Source of the DNA: JBGPLJ01 sp041486385
GTDB lineage: Bacteria; Pseudomonadota; Gammaproteobacteria; Steroidobacterales; Steroidobacteraceae
Length of the DNA stretch: 18,691 nucleotides
Assembly (NCBI GenBank): GCA_041486385.1
Contig: JBGPLJ010000034.1
Location: 1-18,691 of the forward strand
Direction of reading: 5' to 3'
The notes beneath the pieces are model-generated. The model saw nothing but the letters and a program-made list of their open reading frames with translations, was not told where the DNA came from and searched no databases. The translations under genes and the position numbers were made by a program. This document shows positions 15,487 to 18,691 of this stretch, one piece after another (the stretch's first letter is position 1; every line of letters begins with the position of its first letter).

Positions 15487-16482
15487 ATGAGCACAGTTGA
15501 GCGAGCACAGCCTTTGATCTACTCACGCATAGCGGGCACGGGGCGCTACCTTCCGGAGCGCATACTCACCAACGCCGAGCTTGAAAAGACGGTCGATACG
15601 ACAGACGAATGGATTCGTTCGCGTACCGGAATCGAGCGCCGTCACATCGTCGCAGAGGATCAACCTACATCCGATCTCGCGTACCGTGCCGCGCTGCCCG
15701 CGATCGCCGCGGCGGGTGTGGATGCCAAAGACATCGATCTGATCATTATCGGCACGACGACCCCCGATCTGGTGTTTCCAAATGTCGCCACGCTGGTACA
15801 GGAGCGACTAGGCGTGCGCGGCTGTCCGGCTTTCAGCCTCGAGACCGCGTGCAGTGGATTTCTGTATGCGCTTGGCATTGCCGACAAATTCATTCGCCTC
15901 GGGGATGCGCGCTGCGCGCTCGTGATCGGTGCAGACAGTCTCAGCCGTATCACCGACTGGCAGGACCGCAATACATGCGTGTTGTTTGGCGACGGAGCGG
16001 GAGCCGTAATTCTGCAACCAGCGTCGGAGCCCGGCATCTTATCGACGCATCTGCACGCAGACGGTACCTACAAGGATCTGCTGACGGCAAATGCCGGCGT
16101 GTCGAACCCGAGTAAATTGGCCGCGGACGGCAAGGTGAAGATCCTGATGAAGGGCAACGAAGTATTCAAGGTGGCGGTAACGACGCTTGGCAACGTCGTC
16201 GCGGAGACACTCGAGCGCAACAGTCTTGACCCGCATGCCCTCAATTGGCTGGTGCCGCATCAGGCCAACATGCGCATCATTCAGGCGACAGCACGGCGGC
16301 TCGATATGCCCATGGAAAAGGTCGTCGTGACCGTCCAGGATCACGGCAATACCTCCGCCGCTTCAATACCGCTCGCGCTTGATACGGCCGTGCGTGATGG
16401 CCGGATCAAGCGGGGTGACCTGATGCTGCTGGTAGCCTTCGGCGGTGGATTTACCTGGGGTTCCGCGCTGGTGCGCTACTGA
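15487..16482 (+). CDS. fabH: beta-ketoacyl-ACP synthase III FabH
   Basis: Condenses acetyl-CoA with malonyl-ACP to begin type II fatty-acid synthesis in the cytosol. The 331-residue product has the catalytic triad Cys122 (ETACSGF), His258 (VPHQAN) and Asn288 (HGNTSAAS). DTTDEWIRSRTGI and the C-terminal GGGFTWGSALVRY are also typical. The N-terminus is about ten residues longer than in E. coli. The ATG follows the plsX stop directly, with GAGGG 11 nt upstream, so translation is probably coupled. E. coli has fabD, fabG and acpP next; here they are absent and a stem-loop follows. Confidence 0.97.
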   Translation: MSTVERAQPLIYSRIAGTGRYLPERILTNAELEKTVDTTDEWIRSRTGIERRHIVAEDQPTSDLAYRAALPAIAAAGVDAKDIDLIIIGTTTPDLVFPNVATLVQERLGVRGCPAFSLETACSGFLYALGIADKFIRLGDARCALVIGADSLSRITDWQDRNTCVLFGDGAGAVILQPASEPGILSTHLHADGTYKDLLTANAGVSNPSKLAADGKVKILMKGNEVFKVAVTTLGNVVAETLERNSLDPHALNWLVPHQANMRIIQATARRLDMPMEKVVVTVQDHGNTSAASIPLALDTAVRDGRIKRGDLMLLVAFGGGFTWGSALVRY

Positions 16483-16487
16483 TTGCC

Positions 16488-16512
16488 GGCCCGACACGCC
16501 AATGTGTGGGCC
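16488..16512 (+). terminator. stem-loop after fabH
   Basis: GGCCC-ACAC (16488-16497, one bulged G) pairs with GTGT-GGGCC (16504-16512) across a 6-nt loop, giving a 9-bp stem 5 bp beyond the fabH stop. It lacks a T-run, so it may be a factor-dependent terminator or a 3'-end stabiliser. It marks a plausible end of the yceD-rpmF-plsX-fabH operon. Confidence 0.45.
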
Positions 16513-16556
16513 CAAGAGTCGAGCCCATGACGCCGGGGATAGAAATAGAACAAGTG

Positions 16557-16748
16557 TCAGCTGGCTTTCTTCAATTCCGGCGCGAGCTCGCAGTTCCGTG
16601 AATTCATTGCATTCGCGGCCTGCAATTGTGGTTCGCGCACACGCGTGAGCCATACCTGGAACGGATCCCAGCCGCTGCTATTCGTCTCCGGAGCTGATGG
16701 CACTTCTGCAAGGACCTGGATGGAGTCTTGATTTTGTTCGAATTTCAT
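16557..16748 (-). CDS. small uncharacterised protein with a GWDPFQVW motif
   Basis: A 63-residue frame starts MKFEQNQDSIQVLAEV and ends ELAPELKKAS. It contains SSGWDPFQVWLTRVREP, a Trp/Pro-containing core that looks like a conserved motif rather than chance translation. The ATG at 16748 is preceded on the minus strand by AGGGGAAG ending 8 nt before it, a good ribosome site and the same string used by the lipoprotein gene at 18164. It sits between fabH and the transpeptidase gene, transcribed away from the latter. No signal peptide or membrane segment is seen. I recognise no function. It lies at the end of a much longer spurious frame, which is why it is easily missed. Confidence 0.6.
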   Translation of the reverse strand: MKFEQNQDSIQVLAEVPSAPETNSSGWDPFQVWLTRVREPQLQAANAMNSRNCELAPELKKAS

Positions 16749-16808
16749 CCGAATCACTTCCCCTACATTATTGGCCGCGGACTGTACGCCACCGGCCCCC
16801 GGGACTTT

Positions 16809-17777
16809 GTGACGCCGGTCACAAGACTCGCCGCTGCAATCGCGATATTCGGCTTGACGGGCATCGCCAACGCAGCAAACTTTGTTCTTGACGACCCCAC
16901 TAACGCCCTCATCGGGACGCCAGCAACTGACACGACACAAGCGGAGGACACGCTGCTTGATGTGGCACGCCGCAATGGCCTCGGGTACGAGGAAATCATC
17001 CGGGCCAACCCGGGCGTTGATACCTGGCTGCCGGGGGCCGGGCGCGAGCTGAAGCTGCCAACGCAGCGGATCATTCCTGACGCCGAGCACAAGGGAATCG
17101 TGATCAACCTCCCCGAGCATCGGCTCTACTATTTCCCGAAGGTCAAGCGCGGCGCACCGCAGGTAGTCATTACGTATCCCGTCAGCATCGGGCGCATGGA
17201 CTGGTCGACACCCATCGGTGTCACTCGCATCGCCGCGAAGAATCGCAATCCCGTCTGGTATCCACCCAAAGCCGTGCTCGATGAGCACCAGGCCAACGAC
17301 GATCCTTTGCCGAAGGTCGTGCCGCCCGGTCCGGATAACCCTTTGGGAGCGTTCGCGATGCGTCTCGCCATTCCCGGTGGCGCCTATCTCATCCATGGAA
17401 CCAACAAGCCCGCGGGCGTCGGCATGCAGGTCACCCATGGATGCATGCGGCTCTATCCTGAGGACATCGAGACATTGTTTCCGCTGGTGCCCATCAACAC
17501 TCAGGTGCGAATCGTCAACGATCCGGTGAAGCTCGGGTGGGTTGGAGGCGAACTCTATATGGAGGCGCACCGGCCGCTCGACCGCATGGGCGATCCGCAG
17601 GAACCGGACCTGAAGATTCTCGAAGGCATGCTGCTGAAGGCGACCGCCGATCGGCCGGTGGCGATCAACTGGGGTCTTGCGACCGACACGCTGCGTGAAG
17701 CGCAGGGCATCCCGGTGGTCGTGGCGCTGGAAGTTGAATCCGAGATCGATGTGACGCCGGCGGCCGCGGCGCACTGA
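16809..17777 (+). CDS. L,D-transpeptidase (ErfK/YbiS/YcfS/YnhG family)
   Basis: A periplasmic YkuD-domain enzyme using a catalytic cysteine to form L,D bonds to meso-diaminopimelate. E. coli relatives attach Braun lipoprotein to peptidoglycan or make 3-3 cross-links. From GTG 16809 it is 322 residues with a signal peptide MTPVTRLAAAIAIFGLTGIANA. A LysM-like segment follows (about 44-84, ending NPGVDTWLPGAGRELKLPT), then the YkuD domain. The latter carries HGTNKPAGVG (His196) and HGCMRL with His210 and Cys212. A TTG at 16728 would extend the frame but would destroy the signal peptide position and overlap the divergent small gene. Convergent with an Lpp-like lipoprotein gene, its plausible substrate. 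Confidence 0.93.
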   Translation: MTPVTRLAAAIAIFGLTGIANAANFVLDDPTNALIGTPATDTTQAEDTLLDVARRNGLGYEEIIRANPGVDTWLPGAGRELKLPTQRIIPDAEHKGIVINLPEHRLYYFPKVKRGAPQVVITYPVSIGRMDWSTPIGVTRIAAKNRNPVWYPPKAVLDEHQANDDPLPKVVPPGPDNPLGAFAMRLAIPGGAYLIHGTNKPAGVGMQVTHGCMRLYPEDIETLFPLVPINTQVRIVNDPVKLGWVGGELYMEAHRPLDRMGDPQEPDLKILEGMLLKATADRPVAINWGLATDTLREAQGIPVVVALEVESEIDVTPAAAAH

Positions 17778-17787
17778 CGGGTACCGC

Positions 17788-17817
17788 AAAAAAAACGCCG
17801 CGGCGAACCGCGGCGTT
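17788..17817 (-). terminator. intrinsic terminator of the lipoprotein gene
   Basis: AACGCCGCGG (17794-17803) and CCGCGGCGTT (17808-17817) form a perfect 10-bp GC stem with a 4-nt loop. Read on the minus strand it is followed by eight Ts (17795-17788), a textbook intrinsic terminator 27 bp after the lipoprotein stop. On the plus strand only a TTCT follows the stem, so it may also weakly end the transpeptidase transcript. Confidence 0.9.
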
Positions 17818-17843
17818 CTCATGTAGCAAGAAAGTCTTGCGAA

Positions 17844-18164
17844 TTACTTCGACATCGACTTCTTGAACATGCGATCGATCTTCTCGTTGGTCGCCGTGCA
17901 GCACGACTGGCTGTCCGTCGCGGCCTGCTTGGCTTCGTTGGCCGTGCTCTGCGCTGCATTGGCAGCCTGTTGAGCGGCGGCGGCGGCGTTGGCGGCCGCA
18001 TTGGCTGCGTCCTTGGCTGCCGCAGTGTCCTGCGCAACCTTGCCGACTTGTGCCTTGAGGTCATCAATCTGCGGCTGCAGCTGCTTCACAGCATCCTGGC
18101 AACCTGCCATGACGCCGAGCGCCAGTACGGCGGCCGCAGCCTTCAGGATTATTCCAGTCTTCAT
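17844..18164 (-). CDS. Lpp/OprI-like alanine-zipper outer-membrane lipoprotein
   Basis: Encodes a 106-residue lipoprotein precursor. The signal peptide MKTGIILKAAAAVLALGVMAGC ends in lipobox MAGC, with Cys22 as lipidation site. The mature 85 residues begin with polar heptads, pass through an Ala-rich coiled coil (about 43-83, DAANAAANAAAAAQQAANAA in the centre) and end NEKIDRMFKKSMSK. The terminal lysine matches Lpp/OprI, where it is the amino group joined to peptidoglycan. OprI ends similarly. Two adjacent cysteines (88-89) are unusual. AGGGGA lies 7 nt before the ATG. It has its own intrinsic terminator and converges on an L,D-transpeptidase gene. Likely abundant; peptidoglycan attachment is inferred. 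Confidence 0.88.
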   Translation of the reverse strand: MKTGIILKAAAAVLALGVMAGCQDAVKQLQPQIDDLKAQVGKVAQDTAAAKDAANAAANAAAAAQQAANAAQSTANEAKQAATDSQSCCTATNEKIDRMFKKSMSK

Positions 18165-18230
18165 AGCATCTTCCCCTGGGTTGTTAGCAATTTTGGCGAA
18201 ACGACTCGAAGCCTATTTTGACCCACTCGT

Positions 18231-18254
18231 GGTTGAAAATCATAGGTATCAACC
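18231..18254. promoter_or_regulatory. inverted repeat upstream of the lipoprotein gene
   Basis: GGTTGA (18231-18236) and TCAACC (18249-18254) are perfect inverted repeats separated by 12 bp. A minus-strand -10-like TATGAT lies in the spacer, about 75 bp upstream of the lipoprotein ATG. It may be an operator or promoter element; no good -35 could be assigned. Confidence 0.35.
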
Positions 18255-18309
18255 GAGAGGGTGAAACGGAGCGGGGCGAGACTTGAACAAATCTGACAGT
18301 CAAAAGCAA

Positions 18310-18329
18310 GGCTTTTTCAGGCTTTTTCG
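18310..18329 (+). repeat. tandem 10-bp repeat GGCTTTTTCN
   Basis: GGCTTTTTCA is followed directly by GGCTTTTTCG. The first copy also forms the right arm of an AAAAGC-AAG-GCTTTT stem with T-run (18302-18317), which looks like a weak plus-strand terminator, although no plus-strand gene is recognised just upstream. Confidence 0.5.
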
Positions 18330-18433
18330 TGTTCTGTCGGTGTCGGGCGACATGCGTGCGGGAAATTGTAGGCGCTTTCTTACGCGCGCTGGAGTGAAGG
18401 AGGAACTCGCGAGCGTGGTGTGTTTGCAGTGAG

Positions 18434-18458
18434 GCGCAGCGATGCATGCGCGCTGCGC
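18434..18458. repeat. 8-bp perfect GC hairpin in the right intergenic region
   Basis: GCGCAGCG (18434-18441) and CGCTGCGC (18451-18458) are exact reverse complements around a 9-base loop containing the palindrome ATGCAT. The function is unknown. It could be an RNA structure or a protein-binding site. Confidence 0.5.
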
Positions 18459-18482
18459 ATTGGTGCGACGTCGGGCTGATCG

Positions 18483-18656
18483 ATGCGCGTGAATAGTTCG
18501 GTGCGCTTGAGCACATTGGCAGACGTTGCGTTGTCTGCGAAGCGCGTGAAGGAAAAATATTTCCGGCTCTCACAGAGGCTGCGAAGTCAGAAGTCGCGTG
18601 GCGGCGGCGCGGCCGTGTCGAGTGCGCGGCGAGGACTGCTGTGCGTGCGCCGGTGA
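18483..18656 (+). CDS. possible 57-residue basic protein, weak
   Basis: An ATG at 18483 opens a 57-codon frame ending at TGA 18654-18656. The middle, LADVALSAKRVKEKYFRLSQRL, looks like a basic amphipathic helix, followed by a Gly/Arg/Ser tail. There is no clear ribosome-binding site, and the sequence resembles nothing I know. It is listed only because the region is otherwise empty. Confidence 0.18.
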   Translation: MRVNSSVRLSTLADVALSAKRVKEKYFRLSQRLRSQKSRGGGAAVSSARRGLLCVRR

Positions 18657-18691
18657 GGGTGTTCGAGGGAGTCGGAGACCGCGGGACAGAG

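Larger units (their letters stand above)
18255..18691. other. 437-bp stretch without a convincing gene
   Basis: This end of the window, upstream of the lipoprotein gene, has frequent stops in most frames and no recognisable protein or RNA. It holds AAAAGC/GCTTTT (18302-18316), a tandem 10-bp repeat at 18310-18329, an 8-bp GC hairpin at 18434-18458, a small GGAAA/TTTCC hairpin at 18551-18564, and one weak small frame at 18483-18656. A minus-strand frame across 18184-18573 translates to unprotein-like sequence and is not accepted. Confidence 0.6.

Noticed and set aside
16728..16808. TTG start for the L,D-transpeptidase
   Set aside because: It would bury the signal peptide 27 residues inside the protein and overlap the divergent 63-residue gene; GTG 16809 gives a normal secreted N-terminus.
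16557..17822. 421-codon minus-strand frame
   Set aside because: Most of it is antisense to the L,D-transpeptidase and reads as Arg/His/Asp-rich unprotein-like sequence; only the last 63 codons have a start, ribosome site and protein-like content, and these are reported separately.
18184..18573. 129-codon minus-strand frame upstream of the lipoprotein gene
   Set aside because: Ser/His/Arg-rich composition, no ribosome site, no family resemblance, and it overlaps the presumed control region of the lipoprotein gene.
1..18691. CRISPR arrays, tRNA or rRNA genes, insertion sequences, prophage or defence genes
   Set aside because: No regularly spaced repeats, tRNA-like cloverleafs, transposase or integrase motifs, or terminal inverted repeats were seen on either strand.

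Overview
The window is a GC-rich, densely packed piece of chromosome from a Gram-negative bacterium, almost certainly a gammaproteobacterium. It carries lipid A and Kdo genes, RNase E, and the block rne / rluC / maf(yceF) / yceD / rpmF / plsX / fabH in the order and orientations known from Escherichia coli. The composition and the non-enteric order on the left (exbB-exbD-msbA-lpxK-trm112-kdsB, then ptp and rne nearby, as I remember for Pseudomonas) suggest a Xanthomonadales/Nevskiales/Steroidobacterales-type organism; that placement is inference.

Layout. Bases 1-408 are the 3' end of a plus-strand gene, perhaps a glycosyltransferase. A plus-strand envelope operon fills 559-5385: exbB, exbD, msbA, lpxK, a Trm112-like gene and kdsB, with gaps of at most about 21 bp or overlaps. 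Facing it on the minus strand is an EmrRAB-type efflux operon (marR, emrA, emrB; 5390-8484), divergent from a low-molecular-weight protein tyrosine phosphatase gene (8585-9070). Then come rne (minus) with a leader of about 350 nt, rluC (plus), maf (minus) and the yceD-rpmF-plsX-fabH operon (plus). The right end holds a small uncharacterised minus-strand gene, an L,D-transpeptidase gene (plus), and a convergent gene for an Lpp/OprI-like alanine-zipper lipoprotein (minus) with a clear intrinsic terminator. The last roughly 440 bp contain no convincing gene.

Functional themes. MsbA, LpxK and KdsB serve lipid A/LPS synthesis and export. PlsX and FabH serve phospholipid and fatty-acid initiation. 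RNase E, RluC, YceD and L32 serve RNA and ribosome metabolism. The transpeptidase and the lipoprotein could together tether outer membrane to peptidoglycan.

Most of the window is conserved housekeeping DNA and I see no phage, transposon, CRISPR or defence system. The points most worth a second look are the L,D-transpeptidase/lipoprotein pair with an odd Cys-Cys near the lipoprotein's C-terminus, a 63-residue gene hidden inside a longer spurious frame, a near-consensus promoter placed so that yceD would be leaderless, a long rne leader resembling the autoregulatory one of E. coli, and an efflux operon set into an otherwise conserved neighbourhood.
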